Positions 38,090 through 47,257 are shown, counted from the stretch's first letter. The stretch: 64,000 bases of DNA from Bacteroidales bacterium 6E (GCA_001270045.2 DF970689.1:1-64000); one strand, 5' to 3'. Notes: generated by a model from the sequence alone, not told the origin. Numbers and translations: made by a program.

Positions 38090-39028
38090 TTATTGCAATT
38101 TGAATTCGATTGGTACGGTGTAACTTACATTTACGGCTTTGCCTCTCTGCTTGCCCGGAGTCCATTGTGGCAGGGATTTCACCACCCTCATGGCTTCTTC
38201 ATCCAGGAGTGGATCTGCACCCCTGGCAATTCTGACATCCTTTACCGATCCGTCTTTGGCCACCACAAAGGTTACATAAACTTTACCCTGGGTTCCTTTT
38301 TTCTGGGCCTCCACAGGATATTTTATCGTTGTTGCAATGTGTCTTTTCATGGCATCTTCACCCCCGGGAAATTCAGGCATTTCTTCAACTATGAAGAAGA
38401 CTGCCTCTTCGGGATTGGGTTCCTGCTTGCCCGCATATCCCACGACAACGACACCCTCCTTGGGTGAAGTGCCCGGTTTGTCAATGATGATGGTACCCGT
38501 TTCTTTTTCAATCCGGGCAGTATTAAAATAGGGTGCCATTTTTTCGATCAGTTGGACTGATCCTGTCAGGTGTAATTTATTTTCCGTTTCCCTGACCGTG
38601 ATTGTTCCTTCAGCACCGGGCCCTCCATCGAGCGCGAACTGGATTGGTACAGTATATCGTACATCAACAGCCTCTCCTCTTTGTTTTCCGGGAACCCACT
38701 TGGGCAAGCCATTTACCACTCGCAAGGCTTCCTGGTCAAGCGACGGATCTACACCGCGGACCACCTGTGCATCAGTTACCGTACCGGTTTTGTCAACGGT
38801 AAAGGAGACGTATACCCTGCCTTGAATTCCGTTTTCCTGTGCCACGATAGGGTAGCGGACCGAATTTGCAATAAATTCACGCAATGCCTTTTCTCCACCC
38901 GGAAATTCAGGCATTTCTTCCACAATCATATATACCTGTTTTTCAGGTTGTTTTTCCTGTGCCTCGACTTTTATCGGAGAAATGAAGCTGATAAAGAGGA
39001 GGGTTGCTATCCAATACATAGTTTTCAT
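38090..39028 (-). CDS. Secreted protein with two TonB C-terminal domains
   Basis: 312 residues with a Sec signal peptide (MKTMYWIATLLFISFISPIKVEAQ). Two TonB_C domains, about 30-135 and 205-312, are close copies of each other and of the C-terminus of the nearby M56 protein: all three share IVEEMPEFPGGE, the IQGRVYV/TQGKVYV strand and the RYTVPI/SYTVPI ending. A short segment between them (LHLTGSVQLIEKM) resembles one in the M56 protein. There is no N-terminal TonB anchor or proline-rich stretch, so energy transduction is doubtful; binding to the M56 sensor or cell wall is more likely. Two AACTAA palindromes lie upstream. Confidence 0.82.
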   Translation of the reverse strand: MKTMYWIATLLFISFISPIKVEAQEKQPEKQVYMIVEEMPEFPGGEKALREFIANSVRYPIVAQENGIQGRVYVSFTVDKTGTVTDAQVVRGVDPSLDQEALRVVNGLPKWVPGKQRGEAVDVRYTVPIQFALDGGPGAEGTITVRETENKLHLTGSVQLIEKMAPYFNTARIEKETGTIIIDKPGTSPKEGVVVVGYAGKQEPNPEEAVFFIVEEMPEFPGGEDAMKRHIATTIKYPVEAQKKGTQGKVYVTFVVAKDGSVKDVRIARGADPLLDEEAMRVVKSLPQWTPGKQRGKAVNVSYTVPIEFKLQ

Positions 39029-39089
39029 AGTGATGATGTTTTTCTTGGTTAATGCTCTGGAATGATTTGGATATCCACACCAAATATAT

Positions 39090-39125
39090 AACTAATATTT
39101 TAGTTCATAAACTAAATCTTTAGTT
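39090..39125. promoter_or_regulatory. Tandem palindromic operators upstream of the double-TonB gene
   Basis: AACTAATATTTTAGTT (39090-39105) and AACTAAATCTTTAGTT (39110-39125) are two 16-bp palindromes starting 20 bp apart, that is on the same face of the helix. They lie 62-97 bp upstream of the start at 39028. The half-site AACTAA recurs in the inverted repeat upstream of blaI, so the BlaI-type repressor is the likely binder. Confidence 0.6.
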
Positions 39126-39211
39126 TTTTAATGCAAATTTTCAATTTTTGTTTGGAGATGCCTTATTTTCAGCAGTTACCGATGAAATCCACTGCATATT
39201 AAAAAGAGTTT

Positions 39212-39248
39212 AGGGCAATACGCCAGTATAAAATCAGCATATTGCCCT
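39212..39248 (-). terminator. Probable terminator of the aminopeptidase gene
   Basis: AGGGCAATA (39212-39220) pairs with TATTGCCCT (39240-39248). On the minus strand the stem is followed by AAACTCTTTTT. It lies about 57 bp past the gene stop. Confidence 0.5.
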
Positions 39249-39304
39249 GAAAAGAATCCGGGATAGGGTATTGGCTAATGAAGTTGGATCCGGCAGTTTC
39301 GTTC

Positions 39305-41086
39305 TCAGACCGGCATGGTCAGTTCAAACAAAAATTCCCTGACTTCAGGATCCAGTCCTTCCTTAAGTTCGGTTCTCACTTTTTCATGATAACCGTTCAG
39401 CCATTCTTTTTCCTCATGCGTAAGCATGGCGTTAACAACAAGTCGTGTATCGATCGGACAAAGGGTAAGGGTATCGAAACCATAAAATGTTCCGAATTCG
39501 GTAACCTCTTTTTCGACACATACCATCATGTTTTCCGTTCGGATCCCATACAATCCGGGGCGATAAAGTCCAGGTTCATTGGAAAAGACCATTCCAGGAG
39601 CAATCGGGTAGGAGTTCAGCTCCTGTCGGATACTTGCCGGACCTTCGTGTACATTGAGGAAATGACCGACCCCATGACCTGTTCCATGTCCATAATTCAA
39701 TCCCTGTTGCCAGAGTGCATTGCGCGCCAGAACATCGAGGTGCATACCCCTGGTTCCTGCAGGAAACCTGGCTAAGGTCAGGTTTATCATTCCTTTCAAT
39801 ACCAGGGTGAAATCTCTTTTCTGATTGTCAGTAACATATCCCAAAGCCACGGTTCTGGTGATATCGGTTGTCCCGGATTTGTATTGTCCGCCAGAGTCAA
39901 ATAACAGGATCCCCTCCGGTTTTAATGGAAGTGCATTCTGTTGGTCAACCGAAAGATGCACAATGGCTCCATGTTCCCTGTAGCCGACGATGGGAGAGAA
40001 GCTCTCACCAACGAATCCGGGTTGCATAGCCCTGAATTCTTTCAGCTTCCGGCTTACGGTATATTCATCGATGGTTTCTGACTGAACTGCATGTTTCAGC
40101 CAAAAAAGAAAATTGACCATGGCACATCCATCTTGATGCATGGCCATCCTGAAGCCGGACAATTCGGTTTCGTTTTTTGCGGCTTTTAAAATCGTAGGTA
40201 TCGACATACCCTCCACAACATTGTTGTGTTTAAATGCAGCCTGCCAAAGGGCGGTGTTGGCAGTGGAAGGGTCGAGATAAATGGTTTGTCCCCCCAATTG
40301 TTCCAGGTAATTGTAGAATTCATGGTATGGTTTGAGAATGACCCCTTCATTTACCAGTGCTTCAATGGCTTGACCGTCAATGGTAGCTGTATGGGTAAAA
40401 AGCCTTGTTTCGCCATTTCCAATGATTGCATAACCCATGAATACCGGATTGTAGTCGATATCACTCCCCCTCAGGTTGAAAGTCCAGGCAAGGTCGTCCA
40501 GGGCTGAAACAATGGTCGCACTTGCACCTTTTTCTCTGGCCATGGTAGAGATGGTAGTCAACTTTTCCGTTCTGGATTTACCTGTAATATCCAAAGGCAA
40601 CTCAAATACAGGCTTTTCCGGCAGGGCCGGACGATCAGTCCAAACCTCATCCAACATGTCAGATACGAAAATAATGTCGACCATCATTTTTGACAGGGCA
40701 TCCATGATTTGACGAAAGGTTGAGAGCGGAAGCGAAACCGGATCAAGGCCTAGTCTTGCCCCTTCACGCATGTTAAGCATAAGCCATTCCGGCACAGGTA
40801 TCGCATCCGGTACCCTGAGTTTATGCATGGTAATTCCGGTTCCTTCCAATTCTTCCCCAGCCTGCAGAAAATAGCGGGTGTCAGTCCACAAACCTGCCGA
40901 TTCCCTTGTGATCACCACTTCACCGAAAGACCCTGTGAATCCTGTAACAAACTCCCTGGTTTTCCAATGGGTACAAAGATACTCACTCATATGGGGGTCA
41001 GTTCCTGAGATATAAATGGCGTCCAGATGTCTCTGGGCCATAAAATCGCGTATGGCTTCGATACGTTTAACGATGTTTTGGTTCAT
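39305..41086 (-). CDS. Aminopeptidase P family metallopeptidase (M24B)
   Basis: 593 residues from the ATG at 41086; a TTG start three codons upstream is less likely. Two creatinase-like N-terminal domains precede the pita-bread M24 domain. Metal ligands are visible: FDSGGQY and GTTDITRT (two Asp), GHGTGHGVGHFLNVHEG (His), SNEPG and GIRTEN (two Glu). It removes N-terminal residues preceding proline in the cytoplasm. It overlaps the upstream NUDIX gene by 20 bp in another frame. Confidence 0.92.
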   Translation of the reverse strand: MNQNIVKRIEAIRDFMAQRHLDAIYISGTDPHMSEYLCTHWKTREFVTGFTGSFGEVVITRESAGLWTDTRYFLQAGEELEGTGITMHKLRVPDAIPVPEWLMLNMREGARLGLDPVSLPLSTFRQIMDALSKMMVDIIFVSDMLDEVWTDRPALPEKPVFELPLDITGKSRTEKLTTISTMAREKGASATIVSALDDLAWTFNLRGSDIDYNPVFMGYAIIGNGETRLFTHTATIDGQAIEALVNEGVILKPYHEFYNYLEQLGGQTIYLDPSTANTALWQAAFKHNNVVEGMSIPTILKAAKNETELSGFRMAMHQDGCAMVNFLFWLKHAVQSETIDEYTVSRKLKEFRAMQPGFVGESFSPIVGYREHGAIVHLSVDQQNALPLKPEGILLFDSGGQYKSGTTDITRTVALGYVTDNQKRDFTLVLKGMINLTLARFPAGTRGMHLDVLARNALWQQGLNYGHGTGHGVGHFLNVHEGPASIRQELNSYPIAPGMVFSNEPGLYRPGLYGIRTENMMVCVEKEVTEFGTFYGFDTLTLCPIDTRLVVNAMLTHEEKEWLNGYHEKVRTELKEGLDPEVREFLFELTMPV

Positions 41087-41600
41087 GAGGTGCAATTTCT
41101 TTTATGAAGTAACGGATTGAAGGGGCTGGGATTTCGAATGGATCAACCTCATTCGGATCGATCCACTCAAAACTACTGATGTCGTCATTGGGGGTAAGGA
41201 CGTCCAGATTCCCGGCTACAACACGAAAAGCCAGGTCAGTGGTAAAGACCGTAATTCCCGAAAAGAAGTATTCATTGGGTCGGGAGGCCAGGTAAACCAT
41301 TTTCTTTACCTCCATGTTAAGTTCTTCCTTTAATTCACGCCTGACAGCCTCTTCTGCTGATTCCATTGGATCGATAAAACCTCCGGGGAGGTCCATCTTC
41401 CCTTTGTCGGGATCGATAGCCCTTCGGGTGACGAGCAATTTTCCCTCCTGATTAAAAATAAGACATGCAACAGCTGCCGCAGAGTTGGTATACCATTGAA
41501 GCGAACAGCTGTAGCATGTCAGCGACCGGGCTCCGGAGATCCTGAACTGGTCAGATCCGCAGCGCGGACAATATTTGAATACATTAACCGGATGTGCCAT
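41067..41600 (-). CDS. NUDIX hydrolase with N-terminal zinc ribbon
   Basis: 177 residues. A zinc ribbon (CPRCGSDQF ... CYSC) is followed by the Nudix box GGFIDPMESAEEAVRRELKE with EEL, matching G-x5-E-x7-R-E-x2-E-E. The layout resembles NudC-type or ADP-ribose/NADH pyrophosphatase relatives, but the substrate cannot be fixed. The 3' end overlaps the aminopeptidase start by 20 bp, so the two are coupled. Confidence 0.87.
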   Translation of the reverse strand: MAHPVNVFKYCPRCGSDQFRISGARSLTCYSCSLQWYTNSAAAVACLIFNQEGKLLVTRRAIDPDKGKMDLPGGFIDPMESAEEAVRRELKEELNMEVKKMVYLASRPNEYFFSGITVFTTDLAFRVVAGNLDVLTPNDDISSFEWIDPNEVDPFEIPAPSIRYFIKEIAPHEPKHR

Positions 41601-41719
41601 GTCTTTTCATTCGGGATTTAGGGAGTGGGCATAAAGTCCAGACTAACCCTTAATCAATCACTCCTCCAAAAATAGGAAAAAGAGTGGAGTCCGTCGCGAA
41701 AAGATGGCAATTCCTGATA

Positions 41720-41956
41720 TCAGAGAGAACGGTGGGTCCCGTCACAGTATGGTTTGTTGGCTGAATACTTGCATTGGCAAAGCCATACCTCGCGGGTTTC
41801 ATCAATTTTAAATTCCATCGGAGTGATTCCGGTACCCCTGTGTGACCCATCGCAGAAGGGTTGGTTAGAGCTCCTGCCACAGGCACACCAAAAATAATTC
41901 CCTGGCTCAAGTGTAAGTCGGGCCGGGTGTTTTTCGGCAACTATTGGTTTTTCCAT
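41720..41956 (-). CDS. Double CDGSH iron-sulfur protein
   Basis: 78 residues with two CDGSH motifs, each giving the Cys3-His set for one [2Fe-2S] cluster: C24, C26, C35, H39 (CACGRSSNQPFCDGSH) and C60, C62, C71, H75 (CQCKYSANKPYCDGTH). This is the MitoNEET/Miner2-like tandem type found free in bacterial cytoplasm, with roles in redox sensing or cluster transfer. It lies 11 bp downstream of the beta-propeller gene and 119 bp upstream of the NUDIX gene. Confidence 0.93.
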   Translation of the reverse strand: MEKPIVAEKHPARLTLEPGNYFWCACGRSSNQPFCDGSHRGTGITPMEFKIDETREVWLCQCKYSANKPYCDGTHRSL

Positions 41957-41967
41957 AATGGTTGTTT

Positions 41968-42795
41968 TTATTGGAGTTTATAAGCTACAACCCGGTTGTC
42001 CATAAATGTGGGCACCAAAACCAGGTTCAGTTTGGATGCAAAATCAATATCGGCCGAATTGATGCTTTGTTCCGATGAATCGAATACTTTGGAGGTCTTT
42101 CCGTTTTTGTTCACAAAAATCCGTCCTGCCCAATGCGAGAAAACAAAATTTCCGTCATTATCCTTCTCCAGCCCATCTACTCCTCCGGCATCCTCAATCA
42201 GTATTTCCATTTTTTTTGTCGGCATGTCAATCACGAATATATGTTGGTCCCCGACATATAGTTTTCCTGGCTCGGCAAACAATCCGTTTGGCCGGTTAAA
42301 GGTTTCTGAGTGGAACCATTCATTAAACTGGCCATCTTTCAGCATGTGGATTTTCTTCTTCATCATGTCGGTAACGAGCACCTTTCCATCAGGGCAAACA
42401 GTTACGTCGTTCAGGAATTCGGCTCCGGGGGCATCATATTTTTTCACGATTTTCCCTTCTTTCATGTCGATTTCCACAAGCTGGTCGATATCGGCGACAT
42501 AGAGTTTACCATCATAAATTCCCATGCCTTTGGGGGCATTCAGTCCTGTCACCCATTCAAGGTTGACAACTTCACCTTTTGATGATAGAATGCTGATAAA
42601 TCCGTTTCCATCCTTTTCGGATGCATTCCCGTTGATGTTGGCAACATAGATCTGGTCATTGCCCGGACAGTAAATCACCGATTCCGGGGTTTTAAGTACG
42701 GGAGCGGTTTCCCAGACTTTCACTAACTGCTGCGAAAACACGGTGGCTGTGGATGCAGCCATGATAAGAAATAATAACAGGATACTTTTTTTCAT
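41968..42795 (-). CDS. Secreted SMP-30/NHL-like beta-propeller
   Basis: 275 residues with a Sec signal (MKKSILLLFLIMAASTATVFSQ). Repeated propeller blades with motifs such as LNAPKGMGIYDGKLYVAD and NRPNGLFAEPGKLYVGD fit the SMP-30/gluconolactonase or NHL superfamily. The function may be lactone hydrolysis or simple ligand binding. It is 11 bp upstream of the CDGSH gene. Metal ligands typical of SMP-30 cannot be assigned with confidence. Confidence 0.75.
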   Translation of the reverse strand: MKKSILLLFLIMAASTATVFSQQLVKVWETAPVLKTPESVIYCPGNDQIYVANINGNASEKDGNGFISILSSKGEVVNLEWVTGLNAPKGMGIYDGKLYVADIDQLVEIDMKEGKIVKKYDAPGAEFLNDVTVCPDGKVLVTDMMKKKIHMLKDGQFNEWFHSETFNRPNGLFAEPGKLYVGDQHIFVIDMPTKKMEILIEDAGGVDGLEKDNDGNFVFSHWAGRIFVNKNGKTSKVFDSSEQSINSADIDFASKLNLVLVPTFMDNRVVAYKLQ

Positions 42796-43078
42796 AGCTA
42801 TACTACTGTTTTATGGTTAAATTAATAATGCATGAATTTGAAAATATGACTTTGAAGTCATTGTTTGCATATCTGAAGATTCAGGATCAGGGAATGTTCC
42901 ATGCAATATCTTTTCCATTAAGGCCCGATCAACTGCCATAAATCTGATCTTGATTGATAAATTAAACATTTAACCCGGTTGATATAGAGAAACAAACCTT
43001 GACATTTATAACGTATTTTAGGGCAAAAGGTTAACTTCGTGATGGATAAATGAATTCAAACCAACTTAAAATTAAACC

Positions 43079-44191
43079 ATGCGTAGGATTTTGGTATTTT
43101 TTTGGATATGCCTGTCATCACTTATCACAACTGCACAGCCGCCTCAGGGAGAAAACCTGTATGTTGGCACTTTTACCTCGGAAGGCGCAGAAGGAGTTTA
43201 CTGGTTAAAATTTAATCCCCAAACTGGTGATCTTAGACATTTTCAGACATTGAAGGGTATCGATAATCCCAATTTCATGAAAAAGTCACCTGATGGCCAG
43301 ATGATGTATATTGTAGGGCGTGCTCCCGGGACTGTCGATGCGACAGGTGGATTTGTCAATTCATACAGTATTGGTGAGAGAGGAGAGCTGAAGTTTCTGG
43401 GTAAGCAGACAAGTCATGGGGGAGACCCTTGTTACATCGATGTATCACCAGACGGAAAATGGGCTGCCCTTGCCAATTATGGCGGAGGTTCAATAGCCAT
43501 TTACCCTGTTGGGGAAAATGGGGCTTTGCTTCCTGCCACTGCAGTGATCAGGCATCAAGGCTCAGGGCCCAATCCTGGCAGGCAAAAAGAGCCACATGCC
43601 CATTCAATCCGCTTTTCAACTGACGGATCCATTTTATATGCGGCAGATTTGGGAACTGACCAGCTGCTTATTTATAGTCTTGATAAAAGTAATGGTACCC
43701 TGTCACCTGCGAATCAGCCATTTGTTGCCATGCCTCCGGGATCAGGCCCACGTCATTTTGAATTTTCCAGAGATGAAAAATTCGCTTATGTGGCCAACGA
43801 ACTGACATCGACTGTCACCGTTATTGAAACTACGGGAACCCAATTTCAGGTAGTCCAGACCATTTCTGCCCTTCCGGCTGATTTCAATGGTACCAGCTAT
43901 TGTGCTGATATCCATCTGTCACCCGATGAAAAATATGTGTATGTATCAAACCGGGGACATCAGTCCATTGCCGTATTTGAACGATTAGGCGATGGCAAGC
44001 TAAAGCTGATTAAACATGTCGGGGTTGAGGGGGACTGGCCACGTAATTTTACCATTCATTCTTCCGGGAAATATATGCTGGTTGCCAACCAACGAAGCCA
44101 TAACGTAACGGTTTTTGAATTAAGGGGCGGAATTCCTGTTTTCTCCGGAAAACAATTGAAGGTCCCGGCTGCCGTTTGCCTCCAGTTTTAG
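43079..44191 (+). CDS. Secreted lactonase-family seven-bladed propeller
   Basis: 370 residues with a signal peptide (MRRILVFFWICLSSLITTAQ). The family opening YVGTFTSEGAEGVYWLKFNPQTGDL, and later KEPHAHSIRFSTDG, GSGPRHFEFSRDEKFAYVANE and AVFERLGDGKLKLI, match the Lactonase (Pgl/YbhE) family, whose E. coli member hydrolyses 6-phosphogluconolactone. The signal peptide places this one outside the cytoplasm, so another lactone is likely. It converges on folE with 14 bp between stops. Confidence 0.85.
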   Translation: MRRILVFFWICLSSLITTAQPPQGENLYVGTFTSEGAEGVYWLKFNPQTGDLRHFQTLKGIDNPNFMKKSPDGQMMYIVGRAPGTVDATGGFVNSYSIGERGELKFLGKQTSHGGDPCYIDVSPDGKWAALANYGGGSIAIYPVGENGALLPATAVIRHQGSGPNPGRQKEPHAHSIRFSTDGSILYAADLGTDQLLIYSLDKSNGTLSPANQPFVAMPPGSGPRHFEFSRDEKFAYVANELTSTVTVIETTGTQFQVVQTISALPADFNGTSYCADIHLSPDEKYVYVSNRGHQSIAVFERLGDGKLKLIKHVGVEGDWPRNFTIHSSGKYMLVANQRSHNVTVFELRGGIPVFSGKQLKVPAAVCLQF

Positions 44192-44205
44192 GTATTTGGT
44201 CAGGC

Positions 44206-44826
44206 TTAAAGTTTGGTGCCAATCAGGCGAATAAACTCATCGCGTGTGGCTACCCTTTCGAATGCCCCCGTAAAATCGGAAGTGGTTGTCACGGAATGTT
44301 GCTTCTGTATACCCCTCATTTGCATGCACAGGTGTTGGGCTTCAATGACGACAGCCACCCCCAGTGGTTTCAGGGTACTTTGGATACAATCTTTGATCTG
44401 GGAGGTAAGACGCTCCTGGACCTGGAGCCTTCGTGCATACACGTCAACCACCCTTGCAATTTTGCTCAGTCCGGTAATATAACCATTGGGTATATAGGCC
44501 ACATGAGCTTTCCCGATAAAGGGCAAGAGATGATGTTCGCACATGGAATATATTTCAATGTCCTTGACAATGACCATCTGGCGGTAATCTTCCTTAAACA
44601 TGGCTGACTCGAGAATCTTGACAGGATCCATTTCGTATCCCTGCAATAAAAACTGCATGGCCTTGGCAACCCGTATAGGCGTTTTCTGGAGCCCTTCACG
44701 ATCGGTGTTTTCACCGAGCAGGTCCAGAATTTCCTTGTAATGTTTCGAAAGTTTTTTCAGCTTGGCACTATCGTGTTTTTCGATCCTGCGGTAGTTGCCG
44801 TCATCGTTGTGCAGGGAGAATTCCAT
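44206..44826 (-). CDS. folE: GTP cyclohydrolase I
   Basis: 206 residues. The zinc and active-site residues are visible: [21 protein letters not shown] and [11 protein letters not shown], with [10 protein letters not shown]. It converts GTP to dihydroneopterin triphosphate, the first step of folate synthesis. Divergent from the futalosine hydrolase gene with 93 bp between starts. Confidence 0.95.
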   Translation of the reverse strand: MEFSLHNDDGNYRRIEKHDSAKLKKLSKHYKEILDLLGENTDREGLQKTPIRVAKAMQFLLQGYEMDPVKILESAMFKEDYRQMVIVKDIEIYSMCEHHLLPFIGKAHVAYIPNGYITGLSKIARVVDVYARRLQVQERLTSQIKDCIQSTLKPLGVAVVIEAQHLCMQMRGIQKQHSVTTTSDFTGAFERVATRDEFIRLIGTKL

Positions 44827-44919
44827 ATTCGTAGTAAAGAAATTGTATACAAAGATTAACTTTTTTTCAGAAAATCAGTATGATTAATCAACAGTGAGAA
44901 AAATAATACACGCAAATTA

Positions 44920-45597
44920 ATGAAGAAAGTGTTATTGGTGACAGCCTCTGAAATGGAAGTCAGGTTGTTCCTGAACGATTGTACTTTTCTGGATGCACAG
45001 AACGATTTTCTGAAAACCTATACATATAACGGTAAGGAATATGATATACTCGTAACCGGGCAGGGAACAACTTTTACCACATTTCACTTGACGAGCCTGT
45101 TGAGTCATGCCGGTTACAAAATGATCATCAATGCCGGTCTGGCAGGAAGTCTGACCAACGAAATCAAGGTAGGCGACGTAGTCAATGTGATTGAAGAAGA
45201 ATTTGCTGATCTGGGGATTGAGGAGGAGCAGGAATTCCTGACACTTTTTGACAGCGGTTACATAAAGCCTGATGAGTTCCCTTTTGAGAACCGTATTCTC
45301 CGTTCCGATCATCTCCCTTATGTTGGGCACTTGAAAAGAGTGAAAGGCATTACCACAAATATCGTTCATGGCCGAAAATCAACGGTCGACGAATTGAAAA
45401 GCCGCTTCCGGGCCCAGGTTGAAAGTATGGAAGGGGCAGCTGTCTTCTATGTTTGTCGTTGGATGGGTGTACCGGTGATCCAGGTGAGGGCAATTTCCAA
45501 CTTTGTCGCACCCCATGATGATGCCCAATGGGATATACCCCTCGCACTCGATAACCTCAAACTTACTTTATTGTCACTTCTACAGGAAATCAGTTAA
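44920..45597 (+). CDS. mqnB: Futalosine hydrolase
   Basis: 225 residues of the nucleoside phosphorylase/hydrolase fold: ILVTGQGTTFTTFHL, INAGLAGSLTNEIKVGDVV, and the ribose-binding VESMEGAAVFYVCRWMGVPVIQVRAISNFV. The last motif, with its NFV(A)PHD ending, is typical of MqnB, which removes hypoxanthine from futalosine in the alternative menaquinone pathway. This implies the host makes menaquinone by the Mqn route rather than MenF-MenD. Other mqn genes are not in the window. Confidence 0.88.
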   Translation: MKKVLLVTASEMEVRLFLNDCTFLDAQNDFLKTYTYNGKEYDILVTGQGTTFTTFHLTSLLSHAGYKMIINAGLAGSLTNEIKVGDVVNVIEEEFADLGIEEEQEFLTLFDSGYIKPDEFPFENRILRSDHLPYVGHLKRVKGITTNIVHGRKSTVDELKSRFRAQVESMEGAAVFYVCRWMGVPVIQVRAISNFVAPHDDAQWDIPLALDNLKLTLLSLLQEIS

Positions 45598-45806
45598 CAA
45601 TTGCCTGAATTTTCTATTTTTGCAATTTCCAGGATGATGGTAAAAATTGCATACACAAATCTTTCACGTATGATACGGTAAAGTTTTTTGGACATTCACC
45701 CATCCATAGTAAAAAATATTCAGGCGGATGCAATATTTCAAGACATATAAAGTTATGTTGCTGAACGATCTTTGTTCAGAAAACACCGTTTCTGCATTTG
45801 CTGACC

Positions 45807-45814
45807 TAACTTTG
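45807..45814 (+). promoter_or_regulatory. -7 box just before hldD
   Basis: TAACTTTG fits TAnnTTTG. It ends 7 bp before the ATG at 45822, so the transcript would be leaderless or nearly so. A second match, TATTTTTG at 45615-45622, lies 200 bp upstream and would give a long leader. Neither has a clear -33 TTG. Confidence 0.35.
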
Positions 45815-45821
45815 AAGTGTA

Positions 45822-46787
45822 ATGATCGTTGTTACAGGTGCTGCTGGATTTATTGGTAGTTATTTAGTGGGAAAACTGAATCGTGCGGGATTCAATAAAC
45901 TCGTGCTGGTCGACAGATATGATGACCAGCAAAAGGATCGTAACCTCAGGTCCAAACAATACCACCAACTTATTGACCGTGATGATTTTCTGGATTGGTT
46001 CGGACACCATCGGAACCAGGTAGATATGGTGTATCATCTCGGAGCCCGAACCGATACCATCGGTCAGGAACCCGAGAGCTATAAGGAACTGAATCTGATT
46101 TACTCACAGAAACTTTGGGAAGCCTGCACCGATTCGGGAATCCCCATGGTTTATGCATCGTCTGCCGCAACTTATGGGAATGGGGAACATGGCTTTTCCG
46201 ACTGTCATACACGCATTGAAAATCTTAAGCCTCTCAATTTATATGCCTGGTCGAAGCATGATTTCGACTTGTGGGCATTACGTCAGAAAAAAACACCAAA
46301 ATTCTGGGCAGGACTGAAGTTTTTTAATGTATACGGCCCAAATGAGTATCACAAGGGCAGAATGGCTTCGGTTGTGCTCCATGCATACCATACGATCAGG
46401 GAGACCGGAGAGATGAATCTTTTCAAGTCACATCGGTCTGATGTCGCCGATGGCGAGCAGAAACGGGACTTTGTTTTTGTGGATGATATCGCGGATGTAA
46501 TGATGTTCTTCATGGAAAACCAGAATCATCCGGGCATTTATAATGTTGGTACCGGGAAAGCAAGGTCTTATCTTGATCTTACACGACTTGTCTTCGAAAG
46601 CATGCAGCTAAATCCTGACATCCATTTTGTGGATACACCTACCGACCTCAGGAGCCGGTACCAATACTTTACGGAAGCCGATATCCAGAAACTTCGGGAA
46701 ATCGGATATCACAAACCTTTTACCGAACTGGAAAGGGGAATTCGGGAATACGTTGCCAATTACCTGATACATGAAGAGTGCTATTGA
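45822..46787 (+). CDS. hldD: ADP-glyceromanno-heptose 6-epimerase
   Basis: 321 residues, an extended short-chain dehydrogenase. The NADP-binding TGAAGFIGSYL is at the very N-terminus, and the active-site pair is LYAWSKHDFD. The segment FFNVYGPNEYHKGRMASVV is characteristic of HldD/RfaD, which makes the ADP-L-glycero-D-manno-heptose used in LPS inner core. This fits the LPS-transport genes at 14442-16004. Confidence 0.93.
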   Translation: MIVVTGAAGFIGSYLVGKLNRAGFNKLVLVDRYDDQQKDRNLRSKQYHQLIDRDDFLDWFGHHRNQVDMVYHLGARTDTIGQEPESYKELNLIYSQKLWEACTDSGIPMVYASSAATYGNGEHGFSDCHTRIENLKPLNLYAWSKHDFDLWALRQKKTPKFWAGLKFFNVYGPNEYHKGRMASVVLHAYHTIRETGEMNLFKSHRSDVADGEQKRDFVFVDDIADVMMFFMENQNHPGIYNVGTGKARSYLDLTRLVFESMQLNPDIHFVDTPTDLRSRYQYFTEADIQKLREIGYHKPFTELERGIREYVANYLIHEECY

Positions 46788-46822
46788 GCACTTTCGTCAT
46801 TACCTTAAAACCGTGCTGAAGA

Positions 46823-47257
46823 TTATTGCAGTCCGACGTCATATGAATGACGCGAACTGAAATATTTATCTGCCAGGATCAGGAAGGATGATGCCGCCAT
46901 GATGATTGCCAGTGTAACCGGCAGTCCGGATATTGAAGACCACAATCTTGAGAATCCACCTTTCACTTCGTCAAGAGTAGCAGCAGGGAATCGTTCAAGC
47001 AAGCCTGAGGAAAGAGCCGAAGGATTGCCTGATTCGGTCCCACCAAAGAGAACCATCACCACTGCGATAGCAACGAATGCTCCTACAAAAATCCAGAATT
47101 TCATGCCAAGGATCGGCTCGGAAGCACGTGCTTTCTGATGGGCCGCTTCGGCAAGGACGGCCTGCATGACCAAAGACTCAAAACCAGAATCCGGCTTTTC
47201 GAGCTTAACGCCCTTCATCAGTTTTCTGAGTTCCCTATCGTCGTCGATGTTTTTCAT
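46823..47257 (-). CDS. Probable membrane anti-sigma factor
   Basis: 144 residues. A 50-residue charged N-terminus is followed by two hydrophobic spans (FWIFVGAFVAIAVVMVLF and LPVTLAIIMAASSFLILA). There is no zinc-binding HxxxCxxC motif of the usual ZAS domain. Its ATG overlaps the sigma-factor stop by 4 bp (ATGA), the normal position for a co-expressed anti-sigma. The role is inferred from that position and membrane topology; the family is not recognised. Confidence 0.7.
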   Translation of the reverse strand: MKNIDDDRELRKLMKGVKLEKPDSGFESLVMQAVLAEAAHQKARASEPILGMKFWIFVGAFVAIAVVMVLFGGTESGNPSALSSGLLERFPAATLDEVKGGFSRLWSSISGLPVTLAIIMAASSFLILADKYFSSRHSYDVGLQ

